Counted from the first letter of the stretch, positions 15,586 through 24,640 are shown. The stretch: 64,000 nt of DNA from Lacisediminihabitans sp040549465 (GCF_040549465.1 NZ_JBEPTL010000011.1:1-64000); one strand, 5' to 3'. Notes: generated from the letters alone by a model not told the origin. Numbers and translations: made by a program.

Positions 15586-15683
15586 GTCCCGCTGCCCGGC
15601 CGGGTGTTGGTGCCCCGACCGGGCGACGGCTCCGTTGGAGGCCACTGAGCCAAACCTTCAGGTTTTACCGTGATGATGGTGGG

Positions 15684-16154
15684 ATGTTCCGACGTCATCC
15701 CTTCCTCAGCCTGGTCACCGTGGTGTATTTGGCAGTGGTTGGCTGGATCACGCTCGGGCCGCAGCCGGTTAATTCCGGCAACGGAGCGTGGCTCTGGCGG
15801 CTGCTGCGTTTTTTCTCCGGGCACGAGCTCACGAGTTGGCTCACCTATGCGCGGGTCGAATTCCTGGCGAACGTCGCCATGTTCATTCCGATCGGTCTTT
15901 TCTTCCTTCTTCTGTTCGGACGAAGGCTCTGGTTCGTCGGTATTCTTGCCGGCGTCGCGCTCACCGTGGCCATTGAGGGAGCGCAACTGTTCATCCCTGG
16001 CAGGGTTTCGGATGTCCGTGACCTCATCGCTAACTCCCTCGGCGCGACCATCGGTGTGCTGGCGGCCCTGATCGTCACTGCTCCGAAGGCGCGAAGGTTG
16101 AGGCGTGAGCGTGAACGTGACCAGCGGGCGGTGCCTGCCCAGCAGGCCCCATGA
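15684..16154 (+). CDS. VanZ family membrane protein
   Basis: The 156-residue protein has four hydrophobic helices and the VanZ-like motifs of the family: an N-terminal VVYLAVVGWITLGP, then EFLANVAMFIPIGLFFLLLFG and a C-terminal AIEGAQLFIPGRVSDVRDLIANSLGATIG (split here). The conserved N-x-x-x-F-(I/V)-P-(L/I)-G and E-x-x-Q-x-F-x-P-x-R-x-x-D-x-x-D signatures are intact. Some members give low-level teicoplanin resistance; most have no known job. The C-terminus is Arg-rich and cytoplasmic. It is convergent with the GH6 gene, with two bases between the stops. Confidence 0.85.
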   Translation: MFRRHPFLSLVTVVYLAVVGWITLGPQPVNSGNGAWLWRLLRFFSGHELTSWLTYARVEFLANVAMFIPIGLFFLLLFGRRLWFVGILAGVALTVAIEGAQLFIPGRVSDVRDLIANSLGATIGVLAALIVTAPKARRLRRERERDQRAVPAQQAP

Positions 16155-16156
16155 GT

Positions 16157-17191
16157 TCAGGAACCGTTGCGCACCAGGTCCAACGCGTAGCTCTCCCACC
16201 AGCTGCCGGCGATGGGACCACCACGGCACGCACCATCGCTGTCACCAGGATGCTTCACCCAGAGCAGCGCATCGAGCTTCGTCGTTCCCGCACTCACACG
16301 GGGTTTCTGCCCGATCGCAGCCCCGAGAGGATTGCACCAATAACCCTGCCAGCCGTTGCCGTTGCGCGAGACGTCGATGACGAAATTCTTGCCGTCGAGC
16401 AGTTTCGAGACGCTGTCGGCGTAGCTGCGCTCCTGGTCTACCCGGTAGAAGTTCGAGACGTTGGTGAAGAAACCGCGCGCTTCGTTCACGCCGGCCGATC
16501 GGAGCAGGTTCGCTATGACATCCGGGTGAACCCAGTGCGAGTTGCCGGCATCGAGGTACACGGTGAGACCAGCCGACACGAGGATGTCTACAGCCTTCCT
16601 GATCAGTGGCGGTCGAGACTCCCTCTCGCTCGCGCACTGATCCTTCGTGAGCATGGCAAGCGAATCAGGCTCGACGAGGATCACCGAACGAGTGCCCTCC
16701 AGCGTCTCGGCGATGGTGCGGTTCCAGCGAAGATAGTCGGCGCTGCTCATCCCACCGGCTGACAGTCCGCCGCAGTCCCGGTTGGGGATCGTGTAGGTGA
16801 CGAAGACGAGGGTCTTCGACTCCGCCGCCGCGGCGCTGACATAGTTGCGCAGCAGCGGGCCAACCTTCGATGCGCCTCTCGAATTGGCGAGCCAGATCGC
16901 TGTGGGTTGCGAGCTGATCTTCGAGATGTCCGCCGCCTCAGTCGTCTGGCCGTCGGCGGCGAGCCGGGCGGCCGCATCCGCGGCATGAGTCTTCGGATCG
17001 GTGTACAGGCCGCCGGGAAAGATCTCGGCACTGGTCAGCGAGGAGGGAAGACGACCGGGAACGATCGTCGGTGCGGCGCCGGGCCGGTGATCGGTGGGGG
17101 CAGCGGTGCATCCACAGAGCAGGAGGACCATGACTGCAGCGGAGAGGATTCCGGCCCGCAGGCGGCGTCGAAGAACAGAATGACTTGCCAC
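16157..17191 (-). CDS. glycoside hydrolase family 6 lipoprotein (cellulase-type)
   Basis: The 344-residue protein has a signal peptide ending in LLLCGC, so it should be lipid-anchored outside the cell. The GH6 core is clear: VFVTYTIPNRDCGGLSAGG split around the catalytic-acid Asp region, SVILVEPDSLAML, GLTVYLDAGNSHWVHP, FVIDVSRNG and LLWVKHPGDSDG. GH6 enzymes are inverting endoglucanases or cellobiohydrolases. There is no carbohydrate-binding module. GTG 17191 is preferred because it puts the basic signal-peptide start (ASHSVLRRRLRAG) right after it and has a G-rich ribosome site; a longer frame to 17248 exists. Confidence 0.85.
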   Translation of the reverse strand: MASHSVLRRRLRAGILSAAVMVLLLCGCTAAPTDHRPGAAPTIVPGRLPSSLTSAEIFPGGLYTDPKTHAADAAARLAADGQTTEAADISKISSQPTAIWLANSRGASKVGPLLRNYVSAAAAESKTLVFVTYTIPNRDCGGLSAGGMSSADYLRWNRTIAETLEGTRSVILVEPDSLAMLTKDQCASERESRPPLIRKAVDILVSAGLTVYLDAGNSHWVHPDVIANLLRSAGVNEARGFFTNVSNFYRVDQERSYADSVSKLLDGKNFVIDVSRNGNGWQGYWCNPLGAAIGQKPRVSAGTTKLDALLWVKHPGDSDGACRGGPIAGSWWESYALDLVRNGS

Positions 17192-17644
17192 GAATCGGCC
17201 CCCGACTGTTGTTGGTTCCAGCCTCTCAAGAGCGAGGACGGGAATCAAGGCCGGTGCGCCGCGCCCGGATCCCGATTACTAGGTTGCGATAACCCGGGCT
17301 GGTAGGCTATGTGAGGTTGTCTGGATTCGGTGCGTCGCATGCGTCGCTCGAATTACGACAGCTACGGAGCAGGCTGGCCCGGTGTCATTTCATACCGGGT
17401 CGATTTACCGCAGGCTGGTCAGTAGTGGTGAAGTTCTGAATCGGGTGTTTCTCACCTCAGGTTCGGCGCCTTTCTACTGTTGACCAGAGCCCGTACCCAT
17501 TGGGTACATGTGCCGATGCGCCGCATGATTGTGCGCGCCTTTCTGCGGTATCACTGTTCCTTGACGAGTCGCGACCCACACGGGGTCACGATTGTCGCCC
17601 GCAGGGCGAATGTAAAAATACTGCAACAAAGGAGATAGCCCCCT
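17192..17644. promoter_or_regulatory. intergenic region and long leader of pnp
   Basis: This 453-base gap holds two possible promoters: TTGCGA with CTATGT 17 bases on (near 17285-17313) and TTGACC (17480-17485) with TACATG 19 bases on. There are palindromes GTACCC-ATT-GGGTAC (17493-17507) and TCGCCC-GCA-GGGCGA (17595-17609), the second just before the AAAGGAG ribosome site. Leader hairpins ahead of pnp commonly allow RNase III and PNPase to autoregulate; whether that happens here cannot be told. Confidence 0.4.
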
Positions 17645-19936
17645 ATGGAGGGTCCAGAAATCAAATTCGCCGAAGCCGTTCTCGATAACGGCAAGTTCGG
17701 CACTCGCACCATCCGCTTCGAAACCGGGCGTCTCGCCCAGCAGGCCCAGGGAGCAGTCGCTGCCTACCTCGACGAAGAGACCATGCTGCTCAGCGCCACC
17801 AGCGCCAGCAAGCACCCGAAAGATAACTTCGACTTCTTCCCGCTGACGGTCGATGTCGAGGAGCGTTCCTACGCCGCAGGCAAGATCCCCGGCTCGTTCT
17901 TCCGTCGCGAAGGCCGTCCGTCGACCGAGGCCATCCTGGTCTGCCGTCTGATCGACCGTCCGCTGCGTCCGTCCTTCGTCGAGGGACTCCGCAACGAGGT
18001 GCAGATCGTCATCACCGTATTGGCCATCGCGCCCGACGAGTTCTACGACGCTCTCGCGATCAATGCGGCCAGCGCATCCACCCAGATCTCGGGACTGCCA
18101 TTCAGTGGTCCGATCGCCGGTGTGCGCCTCGCGCTCATCGACGGCCAGTGGGTCGCATTCCCCAAGTACTCGCAGCTCGAGCGCGCCGTCTTCGACCTCA
18201 CCGTCGCTGGACGCATCGTCACCGACAACAACGGCAACGAGGATGTCGCGATCATGATGGTCGAGGCGGAAGCCACCGAGCACGCATGGGGCCTCATCCA
18301 GGGCGGCGCCATCAAGCCGAACGAGGAGATCGTGGCCCAGGGCCTCGAGGCCGCCAAGCCGTTCCTCGCCCAGCTGGTCAAAGCACAGGCCGAGCTCGCC
18401 AGCCAGTCTGCCAAGCCCATCGCCGACTACCCGGTCTTCCTTCCTTACGACCAGGCCACCTACGACACCGTCGCCGGAATCTCCTACGACGAGCTCAAGG
18501 GGATCTACCAGATCGCCGACAAGGTCGAGCGCCAGAACGCCGATGACGCCCTCAAGGATCGCGTCAAGGCCGAGGTCGCTGCAAAGGTCGAGCGCGGAGA
18601 ACTGGACGCTGCCGCCAACGGCCAGGTCAGCGCCGCGTACAAGTCCGTCACCAAGAAGATCGTTCGCGGCCGCATCCTCACCGATGGGATTCGCATCGAC
18701 GGTCGTGGACTGAGCGACATCCGTCCGCTCGACGCCGAGGTGCAGGTCATCCCGCGCGTTCACGGTTCGGCGATCTTCCAGCGCGGCGAGACTCAGATCC
18801 TGGGCGTCACCACGCTGAACATGCTCAAGATGGAGCAGCAGATCGACTCGCTGGCTCCGGTCACGAAGAAGCGCTACCTGCACCACTACAACTTCCCGCC
18901 TTACTCGACCGGTGAGACCGGCCGTGTCGGTTCGCCGAAGCGTCGCGAGATCGGGCACGGCTTCCTCGCCGAGCGCGCCCTTGTGCCGGTACTGCCGAGC
19001 CGCGAGGAGTTTCCGTACGCGATCCGCCAGGTGTCCGAGGCTCTCTCGTCCAACGGTTCGACCTCGATGGGTTCCGTCTGCGCCTCGACCCTGTCCCTGC
19101 TGAACGCCGGTGTGCCGCTGCGCGCCCCGGTCGCCGGCATCGCGATGGGTCTCGTCTCCGACCAGGTCGACGGTGAGACCCGTTACGCGGCTCTCACCGA
19201 CATCCTCGGTGCGGAAGACGCTCTCGGCGACATGGACTTCAAGGTCGCGGGCACCTCAGAGTTCGTTACCGCGATCCAGCTCGACACCAAACTCGACGGT
19301 ATCCCGTCGTCGGTGCTCGATGGCGCGCTCAAGCAGGCTAAGGAAGCGCGTACCGCGATCCTGGCCGTGCTGAACGCCGCAATCGATGCTCCGGATGAGA
19401 TGGCGCCGACCGCGCCTCGCGTGATCTCGGTGCAGATCCCGATCGACAAGATCGGCGAGCTGATCGGCCCGAAGGGCAAGAACATCAACCAGATCCAGGA
19501 TGACACCGGAGCCGACATCTCGATCGAGGATGACGGAACCGTGTACATCGGTGCAGTCGACGGTCCGTCGGCCGAGGCGGCTCGCGCGGCGGTCAACGCC
19601 ATCGCGAACCCGCTGAACCCTGAGGTCGGCGAGCGGTTCCTCGGAACCGTCGTCAAGATCGCGACCTTCGGTGCGTTCGTCTCGCTCACCCCCGGCAAGG
19701 ACGGCCTGCTACACATCAGCGAGGTTCGCAAGCTCGCCGGTGGCAAGCGCGTCGAGAACGTCGAAGACGTGCTCTCCGTCGGCCAGAAGATCCAGGTCGA
19801 GATCACCAAGGTCGACGACCGCGGAAAGCTGTCCCTCGCTCCCGTCGAGGCCGAGGACGCTGACACGCAGGGTCGCGACGCGGCCGAGCGGAGCGTCGAC
19901 ACCTCGTCTGAAGGCGAACCGGTCAACGCCGAGTAG
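17645..19936 (+). CDS. pnp: polyribonucleotide nucleotidyltransferase (PNPase)
   Basis: The 763-residue trimeric enzyme degrades RNA 3'-to-5' phosphorolytically and, in actinobacteria, also makes 3' tails. Two RNase PH cores are present: SFFRREGRPSTEAILVCRLIDRP (split) around residues 98-120, and FQRGETQILGVTTL with the catalytic GDMDFKVAGT around 533-542. A KH domain (IGELIGPKGKNINQIQDDTG, split) is at about 602-660, and an S1 domain (GTVVKIATFGAFVSLTPGKDGLLHIS, split) at about 665-735. The acidic tail is disordered. AAAGGAG before the ATG fixes the start. Confidence 0.97.
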   Translation: MEGPEIKFAEAVLDNGKFGTRTIRFETGRLAQQAQGAVAAYLDEETMLLSATSASKHPKDNFDFFPLTVDVEERSYAAGKIPGSFFRREGRPSTEAILVCRLIDRPLRPSFVEGLRNEVQIVITVLAIAPDEFYDALAINAASASTQISGLPFSGPIAGVRLALIDGQWVAFPKYSQLERAVFDLTVAGRIVTDNNGNEDVAIMMVEAEATEHAWGLIQGGAIKPNEEIVAQGLEAAKPFLAQLVKAQAELASQSAKPIADYPVFLPYDQATYDTVAGISYDELKGIYQIADKVERQNADDALKDRVKAEVAAKVERGELDAAANGQVSAAYKSVTKKIVRGRILTDGIRIDGRGLSDIRPLDAEVQVIPRVHGSAIFQRGETQILGVTTLNMLKMEQQIDSLAPVTKKRYLHHYNFPPYSTGETGRVGSPKRREIGHGFLAERALVPVLPSREEFPYAIRQVSEALSSNGSTSMGSVCASTLSLLNAGVPLRAPVAGIAMGLVSDQVDGETRYAALTDILGAEDALGDMDFKVAGTSEFVTAIQLDTKLDGIPSSVLDGALKQAKEARTAILAVLNAAIDAPDEMAPTAPRVISVQIPIDKIGELIGPKGKNINQIQDDTGADISIEDDGTVYIGAVDGPSAEAARAAVNAIANPLNPEVGERFLGTVVKIATFGAFVSLTPGKDGLLHISEVRKLAGGKRVENVEDVLSVGQKIQVEITKVDDRGKLSLAPVEAEDADTQGRDAAERSVDTSSEGEPVNAE

Positions 19937-19942
19937 TTCTCC

Positions 19943-19986
19943 ACGACAACGCCCCACTCCGCTTCGGCGGGGTGGGGCTTTGTCGT
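19943..19986. terminator. pnp terminator with UUCG loop
   Basis: A 12-bp stem (19951-19962 with 19967-19978, one G-U) closes a stable TTCG tetraloop. Outer arms ACGACAA and TTGTCGT extend it, and the symmetry lets it serve both the pnp transcript and the convergent PEBP gene. Confidence 0.85.
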
Positions 19987-20000
19987 TGTCACAGGCTCGG

Positions 20001-20510
20001 TCAGGCCGGTGTCTCTGCCAGCCCGATCAGCTGGGCGCGACCGATGATATTGGCGCGGAGCATAAATCCCAGAACTGCGGGCGTAGCTCCTGCCGGAATG
20101 TCGAGTTCGCCGATGTCGAGTGCGCTCACAGTGAAGAAATAGCGGTGCTGACCGTCACCGGGCGGGGGAGCCGCACCGGTGAACTCCTCGCCTCCCATCT
20201 CATTCGAGAGCGTCACGGCGCCGGCTGGCAGGTCATCAGTGCTCACCCCGGCCGGCAGTTCGGTGACATCGCCAGGGATGTTGTAGACGGCCCAGTGCCA
20301 GAACCCGCTGCCGGTCGGCGCATCGGGGTCGTACGCCGTCAGAGCGAAGCTCTTCGTGCCTTCTGGCGCGCCGCTCCAGTGGAGCGCGGGGGAGCGGTTT
20401 CCGCCGTCCGCACGGGCGGTTGTCGGAAGCGGGCCCCCTGGAGTGAAGTCGAGACTCTCGAGATCGAAGGCCGGGACTTCTGGGAGCCGCCAGTTGGGAT
20501 CGTTGACCAT
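20001..20510 (-). CDS. YbhB/YbcL-family Raf kinase inhibitor-like protein (PEBP)
   Basis: The 169-residue protein has the PEBP fold signatures NRSPALHWSGAPEGTKSFALTAYDPDAPTGSGFWHW, given here as SPALHW-S-GAPEGTKS, then YDPDAPTGSGFWHWAVYNIP around residues 60-79, and GQHRYFFTVSALD. The ligand-pocket Asp and His in DPDAP and WHW are present. Bacterial members are cytoplasmic or secreted without a clear function; this one has no signal peptide. It is monocistronic, and a cluster of hairpins lies upstream. Confidence 0.9.
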   Translation of the reverse strand: MVNDPNWRLPEVPAFDLESLDFTPGGPLPTTARADGGNRSPALHWSGAPEGTKSFALTAYDPDAPTGSGFWHWAVYNIPGDVTELPAGVSTDDLPAGAVTLSNEMGGEEFTGAAPPPGDGQHRYFFTVSALDIGELDIPAGATPAVLGFMLRANIIGRAQLIGLAETPA

Positions 20511-20883
20511 CGTGCATCCTTTCGATAATTGGCGAAGGGCCGCACGCAGGCGGCCCTTCTAGCGCCCGTTTAGAGTCCTGGCGCGACTGTGGCGGATCCT
20601 CCGCACGCTGTGGGCGGAGGGTCTTCGGGAGCCAATCGCTCCCGCACTCTTCAGAACTTAGGCATCTGGCGGGCGGCACGCCAGAGGCGCGGGCGGCTAT
20701 TTGTCGACCATCGAGCCGATTCACAGCTAACGGTGGCGTATCTCGGGACGATAACGATTTGTATCATGCAGGTTAACTCGCGCCTCATGTTGTCGTGAAT
20801 AGTCAGCGCCCTCATCTAATGTCAACACCATGGCACGTGTCCGTAATCGTGTCCAGAGCACTCGACACCCCTAGGCGGTGTGT
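20511..20883. other. divergent intergenic region with three hairpins
   Basis: Three inverted repeats follow one another: 20534-20559 (10-bp perfect stem, 6-base loop), 20595-20623 (10-bp stem with one G-U) and 20666-20684 (6-bp stem, 7-base loop). No T-run follows any of them. Just before the aldo/keto reductase start, ACACCCCTAGGCGGTGT (about 20869-20885) is an imperfect palindrome that might be an operator. No gene is seen. Confidence 0.4.
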
Positions 20884-21873
20884 ATGACCCAGGTTTTGCC
20901 TCAGCAGGCGCCGGTCATTGTGGAGCCTCCCCGCTTGGTGAATGCCGGTCCGATCCGTCGTCGTCTCGGCCAGTCCGACCTGCGCGTCTTCCCGCTCGCG
21001 ATTGGCGGCAACGTCTTCGGATGGACCGCAGACTCCGAAGCAACCATCAGCATCCTCGACACCTATTTTGAGCACGGCGGCAACTTCATCGACACTGCGG
21101 ACTCCTATGCCGGTGGCCGCAGCGAGATCATGATCGGCAACTGGATGCGGGTCAGGCGCAACCGCTCCGAGATGGTCGTCGGCACCAAGATCGGCAAGAG
21201 CGCCGACAGCCCTGGCGTCACGGCGTCCGCTGTCTATCGTGCCGTGAACTCTTCCCTCGAGCGCCTCGGTACCGACTACATTGACCTGCTCTACCTGCAC
21301 ATCGATGACGAATCCGTGCCGTTCGAGGAGACCTTACTCGTGGTCGACGACCTCATCCGCAGCGGCAAAGTCAGGTACTTCGGGGTCTCGGACCACTCAG
21401 GCAACCGTCTGATCGAGGCACGCGTGATCGCCGCCCAGCTCGGGGTGACGCCGATGGTGGCCTTGCAAAACCACTACAACCTGATGCACCGTTCGGAGTT
21501 CGAGGGCGACCTCGCCAGGGTCGCGGCCCAGCAGCGGCTCGGTGTGATGCCCCGATTCGCCCTGGCGAGCGGGTTCCTCAGCGGAAAGTACCGCACCAAG
21601 GCTGATTTGGGTCGCAACAGCCGCGGCATCGAGGCGGCCAGGTACCTGAACAAGCGTGGCCAGCGCATCCTCGCGGCTCTCGACCAGGTCGCCTGGGAGC
21701 AGCGCGTCAGTGTTGCAACCGCCGCTCTGGCGTGGTTACTCGCCAAGCCCGACATCGTCGCTCCGGTAGCGAGTGCGAGCCTCACCGAGCAGGTACACGA
21801 ACTGGTGGCGGCCGCCAGCGTGCAGTTGAACCGCCACCAGGTCGCAGAACTGGATCGTGCCTCCGCGTCATAG
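20884..21873 (+). CDS. aldo/keto reductase
   Basis: This 329-residue NADPH-dependent oxidoreductase has an (alpha/beta)8 barrel with the complete catalytic tetrad: Asp and Tyr in FIDTADSYAGG, Lys in VVGTKIG and His in LLYLHIDD. The cofactor site includes VRYFGVSDHSG and the C-terminal VAPVASASLTEQV. It resembles the YajO/GSJ69-like group used for general carbonyl detoxification. ATG 20884 is taken as the start; GTG 20878, two codons upstream in the same frame, is equally possible as neither has a good ribosome site. Confidence 0.88.
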   Translation: MTQVLPQQAPVIVEPPRLVNAGPIRRRLGQSDLRVFPLAIGGNVFGWTADSEATISILDTYFEHGGNFIDTADSYAGGRSEIMIGNWMRVRRNRSEMVVGTKIGKSADSPGVTASAVYRAVNSSLERLGTDYIDLLYLHIDDESVPFEETLLVVDDLIRSGKVRYFGVSDHSGNRLIEARVIAAQLGVTPMVALQNHYNLMHRSEFEGDLARVAAQQRLGVMPRFALASGFLSGKYRTKADLGRNSRGIEAARYLNKRGQRILAALDQVAWEQRVSVATAALAWLLAKPDIVAPVASASLTEQVHELVAAASVQLNRHQVAELDRASAS

Positions 21874-21895
21874 CACGGCGGCTCCAGACAAGCAT

Positions 21896-21942
21896 GGGCT
21901 AGACACGCCAGGGCTAGAAAACCCCAGGGCTAGAACACCCCA
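21896..21942. repeat. tandem repeat of 15-16 bp, three copies, across a gene end
   Basis: Units GGGCTAGACACGCCA, GGGCTAGAAAACCCCA and GGGCTAGAACACCCCA lie head to tail. The third contains the last codons and the stop of the minus-strand membrane protein gene, so the gene's end has been copied outward twice. Confidence 0.65.
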
Positions 21943-22274
21943 GGCACGTGCAACCAGCCCGCAGAGATCAGCACGACGATGGTAGTGAGCACGAGAGCGA
22001 TGACCGTAACGGGTGCGACGGCCTTGCGGCCTGTGCCGCGAAAGATCAGCGACGCCACCAGTATCACCTCGAGCACGATCGCGAAGGGGAAAGTCGTGAA
22101 CGGCGCGGGCAGCACGACGAAGACCGAGAGCAGTAGAAGAGCGGCGAAGATCAGTTCGGCGATCGCGAGGATCGACCTGTTCCGTGTGCCGCGGAGCCGA
22201 GTGGCCGCGTCATAGATCGCAAACGCGGCTGCGACGATGGTGATGATCGTGAGGATGCTGAAGGTGAAGGTCAC
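21930..22274 (-). CDS. small membrane protein
   Basis: The 114-residue protein is mostly hydrophobic with four likely membrane helices and a short basic loop (RLRGTRNRS) after the first. GAGAGGA lies about five bases before the GTG start. No family is recognised with confidence; the layout resembles many actinobacterial DUF membrane proteins. Its last codons and stop lie in a tandem repeat. Confidence 0.6.
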   Translation of the reverse strand: MTFTFSILTIITIVAAAFAIYDAATRLRGTRNRSILAIAELIFAALLLLSVFVVLPAPFTTFPFAIVLEVILVASLIFRGTGRKAVAPVTVIALVLTTIVVLISAGWLHVPGVF

Positions 22275-22347
22275 GAGTGTTCCTCTCGGCGTTCGGAGCC
22301 TGTCGTCACCGTCGGTGACGAGCGCTTCCCAAGAGTAGTGGGTGCTG

Positions 22348-22974
22348 TCAGCGGTGGGTGTCGGCGATAATACGTTCGACCGCGCGCTGCAGGGCGGTGG
22401 TGGCGGCGATGGAGTCGCCTGCGTAGCCGCCGGTCATGGCGCCATCCCTGGCGAGGATGAACTCGTCGCCCGCATCGCCGGGCAACGGGTGTCCGGCAGC
22501 CCGGAAGACGTCACCGACCCTCTCCGCATACCATTCGCGGTGGTCGGCGACCACCTGGCGCACGGGGTGCCGCGGGTCGGTGAATTCGGACGCCGCGTTA
22601 ATGAAGGGACAGCCACGGAATCCTGGTCCTTCGATCGCGGTGACGATCATGTCCACGAGCGCAAGGATCGAGTGCTCCGGCGTCGGGGCGTTCGCGATGA
22701 TCGTCTCGATGAATTCGCGGATCATCAGGTCGCGCCCGGTGATGTACTCCACGATGAGGCGGTCTTTCGAGCCGTAGTGCTTGTAGAAGGTGGCCTTGGT
22801 CACGCCAGATTCGCTGATGAGGCGATCGACTCCGACACTTCGGATTCCGTCGCCGTAGAAGAGGGTGTTGGCCGTCTCGAGGATGCGACGCTTGGCCGGC
22901 GCGGAAGACGCCTTGTGCGTCAGCGTCGGCCAGGGGGCACGCTGGCCGACTGGATCAGAATCAACAATCGGCAC
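22348..22974 (-). CDS. TetR/AcrR family transcriptional regulator
   Basis: The 208-residue protein has a TetR DNA-binding domain near residues 20-70: KRRILETANTLFYGDGIRSVGVDRL (split) and SGVTKATFYKHYGSKDRLIVEYI, the recognition helix being in KATFYKHYGSK. The C-terminal part binds an unknown small ligand. GTG 22974 is chosen because GGGAG lies eight bases before it and because upstream codons are poor; the frame stays open to 23088. Hairpins in 23031-23202 are candidate operators. Targets may be the divergent M16 protease or the regulator itself. Confidence 0.85.
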   Translation of the reverse strand: MPIVDSDPVGQRAPWPTLTHKASSAPAKRRILETANTLFYGDGIRSVGVDRLISESGVTKATFYKHYGSKDRLIVEYITGRDLMIREFIETIIANAPTPEHSILALVDMIVTAIEGPGFRGCPFINAASEFTDPRHPVRQVVADHREWYAERVGDVFRAAGHPLPGDAGDEFILARDGAMTGGYAGDSIAATTALQRAVERIIADTHR

Positions 22975-23284
22975 AGCGTGGCTCCCTCGGGCTAATCGGC
23001 TAGGTGTCCTCAAAGCCGTTCGGCAGCTAACCGGGCATGGGGGTTGCCCGGTGTTCTTGCCCCGTGAATTCGGGTTCACGGTTCTCACAGATGGTCACCC
23101 AACTCGACGAGTGGGTATCAGTCGAACATTCGGGTTGTTTTCCTGACGTTGGAAACTGTAACACATGAATGGGGACAGACAATCCTGTTTGTCCGCATTC
23201 ATGCCGGCGAGTCGGTCCCCAGTTTGGGGGGTCGCGCGGGGAAGCTCGCAAAGCGGCGCGCGTGGGTGACGTAGGCTCGGTTCA
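22975..23284. promoter_or_regulatory. TetR / M16 protease intergenic region with three palindromes
   Basis: Inverted repeats are at 23031-23051 (CCGGGCA/TGCCCGG), 23062-23081 (CCGTGAA/TTCACGG) and 23165-23202 (13-bp arms with one mismatch, 12-base loop). Any of them could be the TetR operator; the closest to a typical short-spaced operator is the second. No gene is seen. Confidence 0.4.
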
Positions 23285-24640
23285 ATGAACGGTGCTGTCC
23301 CGCTGCCACTCGACCTGGCCGAACTGACCTTCACCGCATCCGGAGATTCGCGCGTTCGACGTAGCGTTCTTCCGAGCGGTGTCCGTATCCTCAGCGAGCA
23401 GGTGCCCGGTGCCAGGAGCGCCACCATCGGCTACTGGGTTGCTGTCGGCTCGCGTGACGAACTCCCCGCGACCTATGGCAGCACCCACTTTCTCGAACAC
23501 CTTCTCTTCAAGGGCACCACACACCGGAGCGCGCTCGATATCGCCGTCAGCTTTGACGAGGTCGGTGGCGAGCACAATGCCATGACCGCCAAAGAATACA
23601 CCTGCTACTACGCCAAGGTGCAGGATCGCGACCTTCCGATGGCGGTCGATGTGCTCTCTGACATGCTGACCTCCTCGATCATCGACGCCACAGAGTTCGA
23701 GAATGAGCGCGGCGTCATCCTCGAAGAACTCGCGATGGCCGACGACGACCCGGGTGACGTCACGAGCGAGCGCTTCTTCGAGGCGGTGCTGGGGGATCAT
23801 CCGCTCGGACGTCCGATCGGGGGAAGCCCCGAGACGATCCAGGCGGCCACACACGATTCTGTCTGGAATCACTACCGAGCCAACTACCGTGCCCGGGACC
23901 TCGTCATCACCGTTGCGGGAGCCGTCGACCACGACGAGCTGGTGGCCGGTGTCGAGCAGGCCCTGGCCGCGGCAGGCTGGGACCTCGCTGTGGAGGCCGC
24001 GCCGGTGGAGCGCCGCGACGCGACCCACGACGTGATCGAGCGTGGCAGCCCTCTCGTCGTGGTGCAGCGTCCTATCGAGCAGGCAAACATCTTGCTCGGC
24101 GTCTCCGGAATTCCCGCGGCCGACGACCGCCGCTCGACTATGGCCGTACTCAATTCGGTGCTCGGCGGCGGCATGTCCTCGCGGCTCTTCCAGGAGATTC
24201 GAGAGAAACGCGGACTGGCGTACTCGGTCTACTCTTTCTCGCCGAGCTACTCCGACGCCGGGCTCTTCGGCCTCTACGCCGGATGCTCGCCCGCCAAGGC
24301 TGCGCAGGTCACCGAGCTGCTTCTCGCCGAGTTTCTTCGCATGGGCGAGGGTGGGGTGACCGATGACGAGATGCGTCGCGCCGTCGGACAGCTGAGCGGA
24401 GCATCCGCGCTGGCCCTCGAAGATTCAGATACCCGGATGTCGCGGCTCGGCCGTTCGGAGATCACCCTCGGTGAATTCTCCGACCTCGACGAGTCGCTGC
24501 GCCGCCTCGCTCTCGTGACCCCAGAGGACGTGCGGGAACTCGCCGTCGAACTCGCGTCACGTCCGCTTTCCATCGCCGCCGTCGGAACCGTCGACGCGGC
24601 CACGTTCGACGGACTCATCGACGAGCCCGTCAGCGCGTAA
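23285..24640 (+). CDS. M16 family zinc metallopeptidase (pitrilysin/MPP-like)
   Basis: The 451-residue protein carries the inverted zinc motif HFLEH in STHFLEHLLFKGT (about residues 65-77) with the distal Glu in the ENERGVILEELAM helix. The second domain has the RGLAYSVYSF motif typical of the family. These enzymes cleave small peptides and processing intermediates; the PNPase-adjacent homologue is conserved in many Gram-positive bacteria, but its substrate is not known. TAGGCT (23272-23277) lies seven bases before the ATG, and there is no ribosome site, so the transcript is probably leaderless. Confidence 0.9.
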   Translation: MNGAVPLPLDLAELTFTASGDSRVRRSVLPSGVRILSEQVPGARSATIGYWVAVGSRDELPATYGSTHFLEHLLFKGTTHRSALDIAVSFDEVGGEHNAMTAKEYTCYYAKVQDRDLPMAVDVLSDMLTSSIIDATEFENERGVILEELAMADDDPGDVTSERFFEAVLGDHPLGRPIGGSPETIQAATHDSVWNHYRANYRARDLVITVAGAVDHDELVAGVEQALAAAGWDLAVEAAPVERRDATHDVIERGSPLVVVQRPIEQANILLGVSGIPAADDRRSTMAVLNSVLGGGMSSRLFQEIREKRGLAYSVYSFSPSYSDAGLFGLYAGCSPAKAAQVTELLLAEFLRMGEGGVTDDEMRRAVGQLSGASALALEDSDTRMSRLGRSEITLGEFSDLDESLRRLALVTPEDVRELAVELASRPLSIAAVGTVDAATFDGLIDEPVSA

